A program made the position numbers and the translations under genes. Positions 1 to 9,578 of a stretch of 64,000 bases of DNA are shown one piece after another. A model generated the notes under the pieces. That model did no database searches, was not told where the DNA came from, and worked only from the letters and a program-made list of their open reading frames with translations. This DNA comes from Marichromatium purpuratum 984 (GTDB taxonomy: Bacteria > Pseudomonadota > Gammaproteobacteria > Chromatiales > Chromatiaceae). Where the stretch lies: contig NZ_CP007031.1 of the NCBI RefSeq assembly GCF_000224005.2, forward strand, positions 3,315,001 to 3,379,000, given 5' to 3'. Within the stretch, counting starts at the first letter, position 1, and every line of letters begins with the position of its first letter.

Positions 1-40
1 CATGTACCTGCCGATCTTCAAGCTCGCCTCCGTCGTCTGA
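1..40 (+). CDS. pilC: PilC C-terminal end (partial)
   Basis: Only the last 12 codons and the TGA are present; they read MYLPIFKLASVV. This matches the usual C-terminus of PilC/GspF-type inner-membrane platform proteins, which end in a MYLPIF motif. The gene runs off the left edge of the window. PilC is the membrane platform for type IV pilus assembly, and the next gene is the prepilin peptidase gene pilD, as in the usual pilB-pilC-pilD order. The call rests on a very short stretch plus context. Confidence 0.7.
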   Translation, partial: MYLPIFKLASVV

Positions 41-97
41 CCTCGTGGCGACGCCCCGGCGTCGCCTCTCCCGACCCGCCCCAGCAAGGACTCGACC

Positions 98-967
98 ATG
101 CCCTGGCTAGAGCCATTCCAGCAGTCCCCCATGCTGCTCTATGTCACCGTCACGCTGCTCGGACTGATCCTCGGCAGCTTCCTCAACGTCGTCATCCTGC
201 GTCTGCCGCGGATGCTCGAGCACGAGTGGCGCGCGCAGTGCGCCGAGTTCGCCGGCGAGTCCGCCGACGCGACGCCGCCCCCAGGGCTGGCGCGCCCGCC
301 CTCGACCTGCCCGCACTGCGGTCACCGCATCCGCGCCCACGAGAACATCCCGCTGCTGAGCTTCCTGCTGCTGCGCGGACGCTGCAGCGCCTGCAAGACG
401 CCGATCGGTTGGCGCTATCCGGCCGTCGAGCTGCTCACCGCGTTGCTCGGTCTCGTCGCGGCGCTGCACTTCGGCGCCAGTGTGCAGCTACTCGCCGCGC
501 TGGTGCTGACCTGGGGCCTGGTCGCACTGGCGGTGATCGACCTCGACACCCAGCTGCTGCCCGACCGCATCACCCTGCCGCTGCTGTGGCTCGGGCTGAT
601 CCTCAGCCTGTTCGGGGTGTTCACCGACGCCCAGGCGGCGATCATCGGCGCGGCTGCCGGCTATCTGTTGCTGTGGAGCCTCTATCACGCCTTTCGCCTG
701 CTCACCGGCAAGGAAGGCATGGGCTATGGCGACTTCAAGCTGCTGGCCCTGTTCGGGGCCTGGCTCGGCTGGCAGGCGCTGCCCCTGGTGATACTGCTCT
801 CGGCGGTCTCCGGGGCGCTGATTGGTGGCGTGCTGATCGCACTGCGACGCCAGGGGCGCGACACCGCCATGCCCTTCGGTCCCTTCCTCGCCGTCGCCGG
901 CTGGGTCGCACTGCTGTGGGGCGAGCAGATCACCGGCGCCTATCTGCGCCTCAGCGGACTGGGATGA
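98..967 (+). CDS. pilD: Prepilin peptidase / N-methyltransferase PilD
   Basis: A 289-residue polytopic inner-membrane aspartyl protease that cleaves and N-methylates type IV prepilins and pseudopilins. The N-terminal methyltransferase region carries the two CxxC pairs (CPHC near residue 71, CSAC near residue 96) found in full-length enzymes. The two catalytic aspartates are in the VIDLD segment (about residue 147) and in the GxGD-type motif GMGYGDFK (about residue 208). Length is normal for the family. The ATG follows an AAGGA ribosome site. Its stop overlaps the coaE start as ATGA, so the two are translationally coupled, a common gammaproteobacterial arrangement. Confidence 0.96.
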   Translation: MPWLEPFQQSPMLLYVTVTLLGLILGSFLNVVILRLPRMLEHEWRAQCAEFAGESADATPPPGLARPPSTCPHCGHRIRAHENIPLLSFLLLRGRCSACKTPIGWRYPAVELLTALLGLVAALHFGASVQLLAALVLTWGLVALAVIDLDTQLLPDRITLPLLWLGLILSLFGVFTDAQAAIIGAAAGYLLLWSLYHAFRLLTGKEGMGYGDFKLLALFGAWLGWQALPLVILLSAVSGALIGGVLIALRRQGRDTAMPFGPFLAVAGWVALLWGEQITGAYLRLSGLG

Positions 968-1590
968 GCGCCATGCTGACCATCGCCCTCACCGGCGGCA
1001 TCGGTAGCGGCAAGAGCACCGTCGCCGCGCAGCTCGAGCGACTCGGCGCCGGCGTGATCGATGCCGACCACATCTCCCACGCCCTCACCCGTGACGACGC
1101 CGACACCCTGGCGACGATCGCCGCCACCTTTGGTGGCGAGATGATCGCTGCCGACGGCACCCTGGATCGCGCCGCGATGCGCGCGCGGGTGTTCTCCGAC
1201 CCCGAGGCCCGCCAGCGACTCGAGTCCATCCTGCACCCGCGCATCGAGGCGCGGATGTGCGCCGAGCGCGCCGCGCTGCGTACCCCCTACGCGGTGCTGG
1301 TGATCCCGTTGCTGTTCGAGACCGGACAGCAGCGTCTCGCCGACCGGGTGCTGGTGGTCGACCTCCCCGAGTCGGCACAGATCGAGCGCGTGCGTGCGCG
1401 CAGCGGGCTGGCCGACGACGAGATCGCCCGCATCATCGCCGCGCAGATCCCGCGCGCCCGCCGCTGCGCGCGCGCCGACGACCTGATCGACAATAGCGGC
1501 GAGCCGCAGGATCTCGCCGAGCAGGTACGGCGCCTGCACCAGCACTACCTGAGGCTGACCGCCGGGAAGACCGACTTGCAAAGCGGTTGA
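964..1590 (+). CDS. coaE: Dephospho-CoA kinase
   Basis: A 208-residue cytosolic P-loop kinase that phosphorylates the 3'-hydroxyl of dephospho-CoA, the last step of coenzyme A synthesis. The P-loop GGIGSGKS lies about 10 residues from the start. Further family markers are DADHISH, the LHPRIE motif and VLVIPLLFE. The start chosen (MSAMLTIALTGG) overlaps the pilD stop by four bases. A longer frame upstream is open only because it lies antiphase in pilD. Position after pilD is the usual gammaproteobacterial order. Confidence 0.95.
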   Translation: MSAMLTIALTGGIGSGKSTVAAQLERLGAGVIDADHISHALTRDDADTLATIAATFGGEMIAADGTLDRAAMRARVFSDPEARQRLESILHPRIEARMCAERAALRTPYAVLVIPLLFETGQQRLADRVLVVDLPESAQIERVRARSGLADDEIARIIAAQIPRARRCARADDLIDNSGEPQDLAEQVRRLHQHYLRLTAGKTDLQSG

Positions 1591-1665
1591 GCGCGACCTA
1601 GCTTTCCTCACGCCACGTACACGGCAGGGAGTTTCACCCGCAACCGACACGCACCGGAGGGAAGC

Positions 1666-1920
1666 ATGCGCATCAACCCGCGTCTCGTGCTGTCCATCAC
1701 CACCACCGCACTCATGCTCGGAACCGCCCCGACGCCCCATGCCGCCTCGGCCTGCAAGGGACTCGACAAGGGCGCCTGCGAGCGCAAGGGCGAGTGTCAC
1801 TGGGTCGATCCCTACACCCGCAAGGACGGGGTCAAGGTCTCCGGTCACTGCCGCAGCAGCGGTAGCGGCAAGAAGCAGGGGACGAGCAGCGGCTCGGGCG
1901 CGCGACCGGCCAGTTCATGA
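1666..1920 (+). CDS. Small secreted Cys-containing hypothetical protein
   Basis: An 84-residue protein with a strong ribosome site (GGAGGG) just before the ATG. Residues 1-27 look like a signal peptide ending in HAASA, so export to the periplasm is likely. The mature part has four cysteines in ACKGLDKGACERKGECHW and SGHC, then a low-complexity Ser/Gly/Lys tail. I recognise the ACKG...C...CxWV...KVSGxC pattern only as a small uncharacterised proteobacterial secreted family. Function unknown; two disulfides or metal binding are possible. It lies between coaE and pckA with no obvious operon partner. Confidence 0.7.
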   Translation: MRINPRLVLSITTTALMLGTAPTPHAASACKGLDKGACERKGECHWVDPYTRKDGVKVSGHCRSSGSGKKQGTSSGSGARPASS

Positions 1921-1984
1921 TCGCGCGCCCGGCACGATCCTGATCCGTCGCAAAGGAAGCGGGTATCGCACCGCTCGAGCGTCC

Positions 1985-2032
1985 GCAGCGGGGTCGATTT
2001 GGTGTAGGCTCCACGCCTATCGACCCCGTTGC
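1985..2032. promoter_or_regulatory. Inverted repeat in the pckA leader
   Basis: Two 14-base arms, 1985-1998 (GCAGCGGGGTCGAT) and 2019-2032 (ATCGACCCCGTTGC), are complementary at 13 of 14 positions. A 20-base spacer between them contains a smaller TAGGC/GCCTA stem. The structure ends about 60 bases before the pckA ATG and has no U-run. It could be an operator or an mRNA leader hairpin controlling pckA; the role is inferred. Confidence 0.5.
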
Positions 2033-2092
2033 GGCAAGATCCGAGCACTTGTCCAGCCTCCCTTGCCCAGAAAACCCAGATTGGAGCCAGCA

Positions 2093-3697
2093 ATGCGCGT
2101 TTCCGGACGTCCGAACAGCGACCACCCGCTCGAACAACACGGCCTCTACAACCTCAGCGCCGTCCATTGGAACCTCCCCACCGCGGAACTCTACGAGCAG
2201 GCGCTGGCGCGCTACGAGGGACAGGTCGCCCACATGGGTCCGCTGGTGGTGCGCACCGGCCATCACACCGGGCGTTCGGCCAACGACAAGTTCATCGTCG
2301 AGGAGCCGAGCAGCCGCGACGACATCTGGTGGGGCGAGGTCAACCGCCCGATCGACATCGAACACTTCGACCTGGTCCATCATCGTCTCGCCTCCTACCT
2401 GCAGATGAAGGACGTCTACGTCCAGGACTGCTTCGTCGGCGCCGATCCCAACTACCGGCTGCCGGCGCGCGTGATCACCGAGAAGGCCTGGCACAGCCTG
2501 TTCGCGCGCAATCTCTTCATCCAGCCCAAACCCGAAGAGCTGGAGCACTTCGCGCCCGAGTTCACCGTCATCGCCGCACCGCACTTCCACGCCATCCCCG
2601 GACTCGACAAGACCAACAGCGAGACCTGCATCCTGGTCAACTTCGAGAAGCGTCTGGTGCTGATCGGCGGCACCAGCTATGCCGGCGAGATCAAGAAGTC
2701 GCTGTTCACGGTGATGAACCACCTGATGCCGGGGCGCGGCGTGCTGCCGATGCACTGCTCGGCCAACATCGGCGAGGACGGTCGCACCGCGCTCTTCTTC
2801 GGTCTCAGCGGCACCGGCAAGACCACCCTCTCGGCCGACGCCTCGCGCACCCTGATCGGTGACGACGAGCACGGCTGGAGCGACGACGGGGTGTTCAACT
2901 TCGAGGGCGGCTGCTACGCCAAGATGATCCGGCTCTCGGCCGATGCCGAGCCCGAGATCCACGCCACCACGCGTCGCTTCGGCACCGTCCTCGAGAACGT
3001 CACCATGAACATGGAGACGCGCCGGCTCGACCTCGACGACGACTCGTTGACCGAGAACACCCGCGGCGCCTATCACATCAGCGCCATCCCCAATGCCAGC
3101 GACACCGGCATGGGCGGACACCCGGACGCCATCCTGTTTCTCACCTGCGACGCCTTCGGCGTGCTGCCGCCGATCTCGCGGCTGACCCCGGAGCAGGCGA
3201 TGTATCACTTCATCTCCGGCTACACCGCGCGCGTGGCCGGCACCGAGAAGGGCGTCACCGAGCCCTCGCCGGTGTTCAGCGCCTGCTATGGCGCGCCCTT
3301 CATGCCGCGCCACCCGCAACGTTACGCCGAGCTGCTCGGCAAGCGCCTGGCCGAGCACGGCACCCAGGTATGGCTGATCAACACCGGCTGGAGCGGCGGC
3401 CCGTATGGCGTCGGCAAGCGTGTCGCCATCCCCCACACCCGCGCCATGGTGCACGCGGTGCTCGATCGCAAGCTCGAGGGCGTGGCCACCCGTCCCGACC
3501 CGATCTTCGGGCTCAACATCCCCGAGACCTGCCCCGGGGTGCCGAGCGAGATCCTCGACCCGCGCGCCACCTGGTCCGATCCGGCCGCCTACGATGCCCA
3601 GGCACGCAAGCTCGCCGGGATGTTCCGCGACAACTTCACCAAGTTCACCGACGAGGTCGATGCCGCGATCCTCGCCGCCGGCCCGCAGGCGGGTTGA
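2093..3697 (+). CDS. pckA: Phosphoenolpyruvate carboxykinase (ATP)
   Basis: A 534-residue cytosolic enzyme that converts oxaloacetate plus ATP to phosphoenolpyruvate and CO2, the entry to gluconeogenesis. It carries the ATP-type P-loop [11 protein letters not shown] (about residue 240), the metal/oxaloacetate motif GDDEHGW, and the [14 protein letters not shown] segment near the N-terminus. Length matches the family (about 540). The ATG at 2093 is preceded by GGAG and starts at the conserved N-terminus; the longer open frame upstream covers the leader and was rejected. pyrC starts 5 bases after the stop. Confidence 0.97.
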   Translation: MRVSGRPNSDHPLEQHGLYNLSAVHWNLPTAELYEQALARYEGQVAHMGPLVVRTGHHTGRSANDKFIVEEPSSRDDIWWGEVNRPIDIEHFDLVHHRLASYLQMKDVYVQDCFVGADPNYRLPARVITEKAWHSLFARNLFIQPKPEELEHFAPEFTVIAAPHFHAIPGLDKTNSETCILVNFEKRLVLIGGTSYAGEIKKSLFTVMNHLMPGRGVLPMHCSANIGEDGRTALFFGLSGTGKTTLSADASRTLIGDDEHGWSDDGVFNFEGGCYAKMIRLSADAEPEIHATTRRFGTVLENVTMNMETRRLDLDDDSLTENTRGAYHISAIPNASDTGMGGHPDAILFLTCDAFGVLPPISRLTPEQAMYHFISGYTARVAGTEKGVTEPSPVFSACYGAPFMPRHPQRYAELLGKRLAEHGTQVWLINTGWSGGPYGVGKRVAIPHTRAMVHAVLDRKLEGVATRPDPIFGLNIPETCPGVPSEILDPRATWSDPAAYDAQARKLAGMFRDNFTKFTDEVDAAILAAGPQAG

Positions 3698-3702
3698 TCG
3701 CG

Positions 3703-4743
3703 ATGACCGAGACGATCGAGATCACCCGCCCCGACGACTGGCACCTGCACCTGCGCGACGGCGCGGCGATGGCCGATGTGGTGGGACACAGCGCGCGCCA
3801 GTTCGCGCGCGCCATCATCATGCCCAACCTCAAGCCGCCGGTGACCGACACCGCCCTGGCGCTCGCCTATCGTGAGCGCATCCTGGCGGCACTGCCGGAG
3901 GGGAGCGGCTTCGAGCCGCTGATGACGCTCTATCTCACCGACCTCACCCGGCCTGAGGAGATCGACAGGGCACGCGCCAGCGGCGCGGTGGCCGCCTGCA
4001 AGCTCTACCCGGCCGGCGCCACCACCAACTCCGACAGCGGCGTCACCGACATCGCCCGCATCGCCCCGGTGCTCGAGGCGATGCAGCGCAACGCCATGCC
4101 GCTGCTGGTGCACTGCGAGGTCACCGACCCCGAGGTCGACATCTTCGAGCGCGAACAGCGCTTCATCGATGACAAGCTGGTGCCGCTGCTGCGCGACTTC
4201 CCCGAGCTGAAGGTGGTCTTCGAGCACGTCACCACCGCCGACGGTGTGGCCCTGGTGCGCGAGGGCCCGGAGACCCTGGGCGCCACCATCACCCCGCACC
4301 ACCTGCGCTACAACCGCAACGCTCTGCTCGCCGGCGGCATCCGTCCGCACTTCTACTGCCTGCCGGTGCTCAAGCACGAGCGTCACCGCGAGGCGCTGGT
4401 CGAGGCTGCAACCAGCGGTCATCCGCGCTTCTTCCTCGGCACCGACAGCGCCCCGCACCCGCGCACGGCCAAGCTCAGCGACTGCGGCTGCGCCGGCGCC
4501 TACAGCGCGCACGCGGCGCTGGAGCTGTATGCAGAGGTGTTCGACGAGGCCGGCGCGCTGGATCGGCTCGAGGGCTTCGCCAGTCATCACGGCGCCGACT
4601 TCTACGGACTGCCGCGCAACCAGGAACGGGTGCGGCTGACCCGCACGCCCTGGCAGGTGCCGGCGCACTATCCGTTCGGCGAGGACTGCGTGGTGCCGCT
4701 GCGTGCCGGGGAGACCCTCAGCTGGCGGCTCGAGACGGCCTGA
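3703..4743 (+). CDS. pyrC: Dihydroorotase
   Basis: A 346-residue zinc amidohydrolase that cyclises carbamoyl aspartate to dihydroorotate in de novo pyrimidine synthesis. It is the compact class seen in E. coli. Visible motifs are [10 protein letters not shown] (HxH metal site, about residue 11), [18 protein letters not shown] (carboxylated lysine site), VHCEV, FEHVTT and GTDSAPH. The start follows the pckA stop by five bases, so it is probably co-transcribed. Another pyrimidine gene, pyrF, lies about 30 kb away. Confidence 0.96.
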   Translation: MTETIEITRPDDWHLHLRDGAAMADVVGHSARQFARAIIMPNLKPPVTDTALALAYRERILAALPEGSGFEPLMTLYLTDLTRPEEIDRARASGAVAACKLYPAGATTNSDSGVTDIARIAPVLEAMQRNAMPLLVHCEVTDPEVDIFEREQRFIDDKLVPLLRDFPELKVVFEHVTTADGVALVREGPETLGATITPHHLRYNRNALLAGGIRPHFYCLPVLKHERHREALVEAATSGHPRFFLGTDSAPHPRTAKLSDCGCAGAYSAHAALELYAEVFDEAGALDRLEGFASHHGADFYGLPRNQERVRLTRTPWQVPAHYPFGEDCVVPLRAGETLSWRLETA

Positions 4744-4800
4744 TCGGGCCGTTCTGGAAGAGGCTCTGGCGTCCCCGGGCGGGGACGCCGGATGGCGGGA

Positions 4801-5559
4801 TCAGATCTCGGCGGGACTGTCGAAGTCGATCTCGTCCCAGACGTCGCCGCCGCCTGCACCACTCGGCGGGTTGCCGTCGTGGACCAGGCTCTCACGGCGC
4901 TGCAGATAGGTCTCGCGCAGGAAGCTGTAGGGGTCGAGCGCGGCCTCCTCAAGGATATCGCTGGCATCGAGCAGGTCGGCCCGCTGATCGATCGCGCGCA
5001 GCACGACGGCTCCCCAGTAGATCTGGTTCTTCTTCAGGCTGAAGAAGGGGTCGAGCGCCACGTCACCGGCGAAGCCGAAAGTGTCGCGGATGCTGCTCGG
5101 ACCGACGATCGGCAACATGAAGTAGGCGCCGGACTCAAGCCCCCAGTAACCGAGCGTCTGACCGAAGTCCTCCTTGTAGCTCGGCAGCCCGACGTTGGTG
5201 GCAACGTCGAACACCCCGAGGATGCCCACGGTGGAGTTGATGAACACTCGACCGACATCGCTGCCGGCGCGCGACATCTTGAACTGCAACACGTTGTTGA
5301 CCGCCGAGGTCATGTCGGCGACATTGGCGAAGAAGTTGGTCACGCCGCGATCGACCGGCTCCGGCGTGACCTTGCGATAGGCGCGCGCCGTGGGTTGGAT
5401 GAAGGCCTTGTCGAAATCGCTGTTGAAGCGATAGACGGCCCGGTTGTAAGGCTCGAGCGGGTCGCGTGGATCGCTCACGCGCGCCGCGCCGGAGGCGCAA
5501 CCGGCCAGCAGCAGTGCCGCCCCGAAGATTCCCAGCCACTTGAACCCGCGTGTGTCCAT
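4801..5559 (-). CDS. mlaA: Phospholipid-binding lipoprotein MlaA
   Basis: A 252-residue outer-membrane lipoprotein of the Mla retrograde phospholipid transport system, which removes misplaced phospholipids from the outer leaflet. The signal peptide ends in a lipobox (LLLAGC, about residue 20). The family core follows: DPLEPYNRAVYRFN, VDRGVTNFFANV, FINSTVGILGVFDVA, EDFGQTLGYWG. The ATG chosen has an AAGGA site. An open extension upstream lacks signal-peptide character. The gene is divergent from rnt. Confidence 0.95.
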   Translation of the reverse strand: MDTRGFKWLGIFGAALLLAGCASGAARVSDPRDPLEPYNRAVYRFNSDFDKAFIQPTARAYRKVTPEPVDRGVTNFFANVADMTSAVNNVLQFKMSRAGSDVGRVFINSTVGILGVFDVATNVGLPSYKEDFGQTLGYWGLESGAYFMLPIVGPSSIRDTFGFAGDVALDPFFSLKKNQIYWGAVVLRAIDQRADLLDASDILEEAALDPYSFLRETYLQRRESLVHDGNPPSGAGGGDVWDEIDFDSPAEI

Positions 5560-5680
5560 CTCGACGTCCTTCACCTGATTCAACGCAACGAGTCGCGATC
5601 CTACCACAGCGCAGCCCCCTGACGCGGCCGGCATGGGCAACAGGATTGGCGTTGCCGACCAAACCACTTATGCTGTCGCG

Positions 5681-6346
5681 ATGAACGGTGAAGAACAGAT
5701 TCCAGACGGCATTGCACAGCGCTTTCGCGGCTTCCTGCCGGTCGTCGTCGATGTCGAGACCGCGGGCTTCGACGCCCAGCGCCACGCCTTGCTCGAGATC
5801 GCCGCGGTGGTCATCCGCATGGCGCCCGATGGCCGGCTCGAACCCGCGCCCGCGGTCCATTGCCACGTGCTGCCCTTCGTCGGCGCCGAACTCGACCCCA
5901 GGGCGCTCGCCTTCAACGGCATCGACCCGGACCATCCGCTGCGTGACGCCGTGCCCGAACACGAGGCGCTCAACCGCATCCTCTCCCCGGTCCGCAAGGC
6001 GGTGAAGAACACCGGCTGCACCCGCGCCATCCTGGTCGGGCACAACGCCCACTTCGACCTCGGCTTCATCAAGGCGGCGGTCGATCGTACCGAGTTCAAG
6101 CGCAACCCCTTCCATGCCTTCAGCGTCTTCGACACCGTCAGCCTCAGCGGGCTGATGTTCGGCCAGACCGTGCTCGCCAACGCCGCGCGCGCCGCCGGGC
6201 TCGGCTGGAGCAACAGCGAGGCGCACTCGGCGCTCTACGACGCCGAGCAGACCGCGCGACTGTTCTGCACCATCGTCAACCGCTGGAACGAGTTCGATCC
6301 ACTGCGCTTCTGGGAGAGCGGCGAGCGACTGCCCGCCCCCGAGTGA
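5681..6346 (+). CDS. rnt: Ribonuclease T
   Basis: A 221-residue DEDD-family 3'-5' exoribonuclease that trims the 3' ends of tRNA and 5S/23S rRNA. Motifs visible: [11 protein letters not shown] (Exo I, about residue 22), [10 protein letters not shown] (Exo II), and [14 protein letters not shown] (Exo III, HxxxxD). The start [10 protein letters not shown] is chosen because it aligns with the family N-terminus. There is no strong Shine-Dalgarno before it, and a TATGCT-like -10 lies within about 15 bases, so a very short leader is possible. It is convergent with grxD, often an rnt neighbour in gammaproteobacteria. Confidence 0.94.
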   Translation: MNGEEQIPDGIAQRFRGFLPVVVDVETAGFDAQRHALLEIAAVVIRMAPDGRLEPAPAVHCHVLPFVGAELDPRALAFNGIDPDHPLRDAVPEHEALNRILSPVRKAVKNTGCTRAILVGHNAHFDLGFIKAAVDRTEFKRNPFHAFSVFDTVSLSGLMFGQTVLANAARAAGLGWSNSEAHSALYDAEQTARLFCTIVNRWNEFDPLRFWESGERLPAPE

Positions 6347-6359
6347 GACCCAGGCGGCG

Positions 6360-6695
6360 CTAGTCGGCGCCGCCCTCGGCGCGCGCCGCCGCCTGCTCCA
6401 TCATCGGCTTGAGTTCGCCCCCGGCATGCAGCTCGAGGGTGATGTCGCAGCCACCGACCAGCTCGCCGTCGATATAGAGCTGGGGAAAGGTCGGCCAGTC
6501 GGCATAGCGCGGCAGGTGCTCGAAGATCTCCGGGTCCTGCAACACGTTGACATAGGCGAAGGGCACGCCGCATTCCTGGAGTGCCTGCGCCGCACGCATC
6601 GAGAACCCGCACTGCGGGAACTGCGGCGTGCCCTTCATGTAGATCACCACCGGGTTGTTCTTGACCTGCTCGCCAATACGCTCCAACACGTCCAT
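6360..6695 (-). CDS. grxD: Monothiol glutaredoxin (Grx4/GrxD type)
   Basis: A 111-residue thioredoxin-fold protein of the CGFS class, which binds and transfers [2Fe-2S] clusters with glutathione. Visible motifs: KGTPQFPQCGFS (about residue 21, single active cysteine), WPTFPQLYI, and GGCDI near the C-terminus. Length is typical. It ends 13 bases from the convergent rnt stop. Confidence 0.96.
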   Translation of the reverse strand: MDVLERIGEQVKNNPVVIYMKGTPQFPQCGFSMRAAQALQECGVPFAYVNVLQDPEIFEHLPRYADWPTFPQLYIDGELVGGCDITLELHAGGELKPMMEQAAARAEGGAD

Positions 6696-6761
6696 CGCTC
6701 ACCTCGTACCGGATTTGATCCTGTCATCGCTGGCACGAGGATCGGGCCGACCGGGCCGATT

Positions 6762-8552
6762 TCAACCGGCGCCGACGCCATCGACATTGCGCTGCAGCCA
6801 CAGCTCGAGCGCGGCGAGGTGCCACAGCTTGTTACCTTGGATGCGGGTGTGGTGCATGTCGGGGGCGGCGAGCAGCTGCTCGATGTAGTCGCGCCGGTAG
6901 AGCCCGCGCTCGCGACAGGCGCGTGAGTCGAGCAGCTCGCGCATGAAGGCGAGGAAGGGCCCGCGCACGTACTTGAGCGCGGGCATCGGGAAATAGCCCT
7001 TGGGGCGATCGATCACCGCCGCCGGCAGCAGCCCGCGCGCCAGCGCCTTGAGCGGGTACTTGCCACCCTCGCGCAGCTTCAGCTCGGGCGGGCAGCGCGC
7101 GGCCAGCTCGACGAGCCGATGGTCGAGGAAGGGCACCCGCGCCTCCAGCCCCCAGGCCATGGTCATGTTGTCGACCCGCTTGACCGGGTCGTCGACGATC
7201 AGGGTGGTGACATCGAGACGCAGCACCGCATCCATGAAGGTATCGGCACCGGGCGCGGTGAGCGCCGGGCCGATCAGCTCGGCGGTGTGATCGGCACCGC
7301 CGTGGGCAGCCGCGACCATCCGCAGGTACTCCGCGTGATCGCGGTCGAAATAGTGCTTGGCGAAGCGCTCGAGCCGGCTGCCGCCGGCCTCGGCCTGCAT
7401 CCGCGGATACCAGAAGTAGCCGCCGAAGACCTCGTCGGCCCCCTGCCCCGACTGCACCACCTTGATCTCGCGCGAGACCTGCTCGGCGAGCAGATAGAAG
7501 GCCACCGCGTCCTGGCCGAACATCGGCTCGGCCATGGCGTCGATCGCCTCGGGCAGACGTTCGAGCACCTGGTCGTTGGGCACCTGGAAGCGCTGGTGGC
7601 GGGTGGCGTAATGGGCCGCGACCTGGTCGGAGTAGAAGAACTCGCTGCCCGACTCCTCCGGGGTGTCCTCGAAACCGACCGAGAAGGTGCGCAGATCGCT
7701 CACCCCGGTCTCGGCGAGCAGCGCCACCAGCAGACTGGAGTCGAGCCCGCCGGAGAGCAGCACCCCGACCGGTACGTCGGCGACCTCGCTGCGCACCCGC
7801 ACCGCGCGGCGCAGCTCGGCATGGATCGCCTCCAGCCACTCGCCCTCGTCGCGCGGCTGCGCCGGACGCGTCGCCTCCAGCTGCCAGTAGGCCCCGCCGC
7901 TGCGTCGGCCATCGGCGTCGAGACGCAGCCAGTGGCCCGGCTCGATCTTGCGCACCCCGCGCAGGATGGTGCGCGGCGCCGGCACCACCGCGTGCAGGGT
8001 GAAGAGATGATGGAGCGCCACCGCATCGACCGCGGTATCGACCCCGCCGGCGGCCAACAGCGCCTGGGAGTTGGAGGCGAAACGCACCCGCCCGGTCTGT
8101 TCCGACCAATACAGCGGCTTGATGCCGAAGCGGTCGCGCGCGAGGATCAGCGCCCGCTCGCGCGCATCCCACAGACCGAAGGCGAACATGCCGTGGAGGC
8201 GCTCGAAGCAGCCCTCGCCCCAGGCGTGCCAGGCCTTGAGGATGACCTCGCCGTCACCCTCGGAGAAGAAGCGGTAGCCGCGCCCGACAAGCTCGGCGCG
8301 CAGTTCGCGGTGGTTGTAGATGGTGCCGTTGAACACCAGCGCGAGCCCCAGCTCGGCATCGACCATGGGTTGATTGGCACGCACCGAAAGGTCGATGATG
8401 GAGAGACGGCGGTGCCCGAGGGCCAGGGCACCGTCGCTGTAGCTGCCCCCATGGTCGGGGCCACGTCGGGTCAGGCGCGCCATCATCGTCTCGATCGCGC
8501 CAAGATCGGCCGGGGCGCCGTCGAGGCGCAACTCACCGCAGATTCCGCACAT
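6762..8552 (-). CDS. Asparagine-synthetase-like class II amidotransferase, probably N-acetylglutaminylglutamine amidotransferase
   Basis: A 596-residue cytosolic enzyme. An N-terminal class II glutaminase domain begins MCGICGE, with Cys2 as nucleophile once Met is removed. A C-terminal ATP-pyrophosphatase domain carries the PP-loop LLSGGLDSSLL (about residue 263). The overall form is AsnB-like, but segments such as VDDPVKRVDNMTMAWGLEAR and DRPKGYFPMPALKYVRGP recall the subgroup that makes the osmolyte N-acetylglutaminylglutamine amide. The partner genes for that pathway (a GNAT/ATP-grasp synthase and a peptidase) are not in this window, so plain asparagine synthase cannot be excluded. Confidence 0.8.
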   Translation of the reverse strand: MCGICGELRLDGAPADLGAIETMMARLTRRGPDHGGSYSDGALALGHRRLSIIDLSVRANQPMVDAELGLALVFNGTIYNHRELRAELVGRGYRFFSEGDGEVILKAWHAWGEGCFERLHGMFAFGLWDARERALILARDRFGIKPLYWSEQTGRVRFASNSQALLAAGGVDTAVDAVALHHLFTLHAVVPAPRTILRGVRKIEPGHWLRLDADGRRSGGAYWQLEATRPAQPRDEGEWLEAIHAELRRAVRVRSEVADVPVGVLLSGGLDSSLLVALLAETGVSDLRTFSVGFEDTPEESGSEFFYSDQVAAHYATRHQRFQVPNDQVLERLPEAIDAMAEPMFGQDAVAFYLLAEQVSREIKVVQSGQGADEVFGGYFWYPRMQAEAGGSRLERFAKHYFDRDHAEYLRMVAAAHGGADHTAELIGPALTAPGADTFMDAVLRLDVTTLIVDDPVKRVDNMTMAWGLEARVPFLDHRLVELAARCPPELKLREGGKYPLKALARGLLPAAVIDRPKGYFPMPALKYVRGPFLAFMRELLDSRACRERGLYRRDYIEQLLAAPDMHHTRIQGNKLWHLAALELWLQRNVDGVGAG

Positions 8553-8830
8553 CCGTGCTCACTCCATCGTGTTCTTTTCGATTCACAGTCGGGGTCCGGG
8601 GCGGTCTCGGCGCCTCCCCGGAACATCTACCGCGATGGTCACACAGCGACGCCGGCCGTTGCAAAAGCGACCGTCTGACCTCAGTTTGGGCCGCAAGGCG
8701 AAGCCAAGTCCGAGCCGGGCCCGCCAGCCACGACCCGGGACACGCAGGATTCGGTCACGGGGCACGAGCCCCATGACGACCCACGCATCTTATCGACAAG
8801 CCGCACCCGTTATTCAGGAGGGGAACCCCA
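8553..8830. other. Divergent promoter region between amidotransferase gene and sodB
   Basis: 278 bases without a credible gene. A short imperfect hairpin, GTCACGGGG against CCCCATGAC (8754-8777), lies upstream of sodB. A strong ribosome site (AGGAGGGG) precedes the sodB ATG. No confident -35/-10 pair or Fur box was found by eye. Confidence 0.4.
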
Positions 8831-9412
8831 ATGGCACACGAACTCCCACCCTTGCCCTATGCCAAGGACGCACTCGAGCCGGTGATCTCGGCCGAGACCA
8901 TCGACTACCACTACGGCAAGCATCACCAGACCTATGTCACCAAGCTCAACGACCTGATCGTCGGCACCGAATTCGAGTCGGCCTCGCTCGAGGAGATCAT
9001 CAACAGTGCCCAGGGCGGCGTCTTCAACAATGCCGCCCAGGTGTGGAACCACACCTTCTACTGGCACTGTCTCTCGCCCAACGGCGGTGGCGAGCCGGCA
9101 GGCGCCCTGGCCAGCGCGATCGACTCGACCTTCGGCTCCTTCGATGCCTTCAAGCAACAGTTCGAGCAGTCGGCCGCGGGCAACTTCGGCTCCGGCTGGA
9201 CCTGGCTGGTGAAGAACGCCGAGGGTGCGCTGGAGATCGTCAACACCTCCAACGCCGCCAACCCGATGACCGAGGGCAAGACGCCGCTGCTGACCGTCGA
9301 CGTCTGGGAGCACGCCTACTACATCGACTACCGCAACGCCCGTCCGAAGTATCTGGCGGCCCTGTGGGACAAGGTCAACTGGGACTTCGTCGCGGCCAAC
9401 TATTCGGCCTGA
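8831..9412 (+). CDS. sodB: Superoxide dismutase, Fe type
   Basis: A 193-residue enzyme that dismutates superoxide to peroxide and oxygen. Metal ligands appear in order: H in [12 protein letters not shown] (about residue 27), H in QVWNHTFYW (about residue 74), and D and H in [13 protein letters not shown] (about residues 157-161). The [10 protein letters not shown] segment and overall length point to the Fe class. No signal peptide, so cytosolic. Strong ribosome site. A perfect 10-bp hairpin lies just after the stop. Confidence 0.97.
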   Translation: MAHELPPLPYAKDALEPVISAETIDYHYGKHHQTYVTKLNDLIVGTEFESASLEEIINSAQGGVFNNAAQVWNHTFYWHCLSPNGGGEPAGALASAIDSTFGSFDAFKQQFEQSAAGNFGSGWTWLVKNAEGALEIVNTSNAANPMTEGKTPLLTVDVWEHAYYIDYRNARPKYLAALWDKVNWDFVAANYSA

Positions 9413-9418
9413 TCGCCT

Positions 9419-9441
9419 CACGCCCGGCGTCGCCGGGCGTG
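9419..9441 (+). terminator. Perfect hairpin after sodB
   Basis: Arms CACGCCCGGC (9419-9428) and GCCGGGCGTG (9432-9441) are perfectly complementary with a 3-base loop, starting 7 bases after the sodB stop. No U-run follows, so it may be a weak or processed 3' end rather than a classical intrinsic terminator. Confidence 0.55.
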
Positions 9442-9527
9442 CCCCAGCCTCCAGCATGCAAGCTTTATCAATAGGATTCATGAACTTGCAAACATCTCGC
9501 AACACCCACGCGCGCAAGGTGGTTTCC

Positions 9528-9557
9528 TTGTAACCATCACGGCATTCGCGTTATATT
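9528..9557 (+). promoter_or_regulatory. Sigma-70-like promoter upstream of argD
   Basis: A TTGTAA -35 (9528-9533) and TATATT -10 (9552-9557) are separated by 18 bases. The predicted start, about 9564, lies only about 15 bases before the hairpin at 9579, so this promoter would feed directly into a terminator-like structure before argD. Confidence 0.5.
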
Positions 9558-9578
9558 CACTCACTTCGCCTTTGTTTG

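Noticed and set aside
1832-3454. 540-codon open frame antisense to pckA
   Set aside because: GC-rich shadow frame with no ribosome site or family resemblance; pckA on the other strand is certain.
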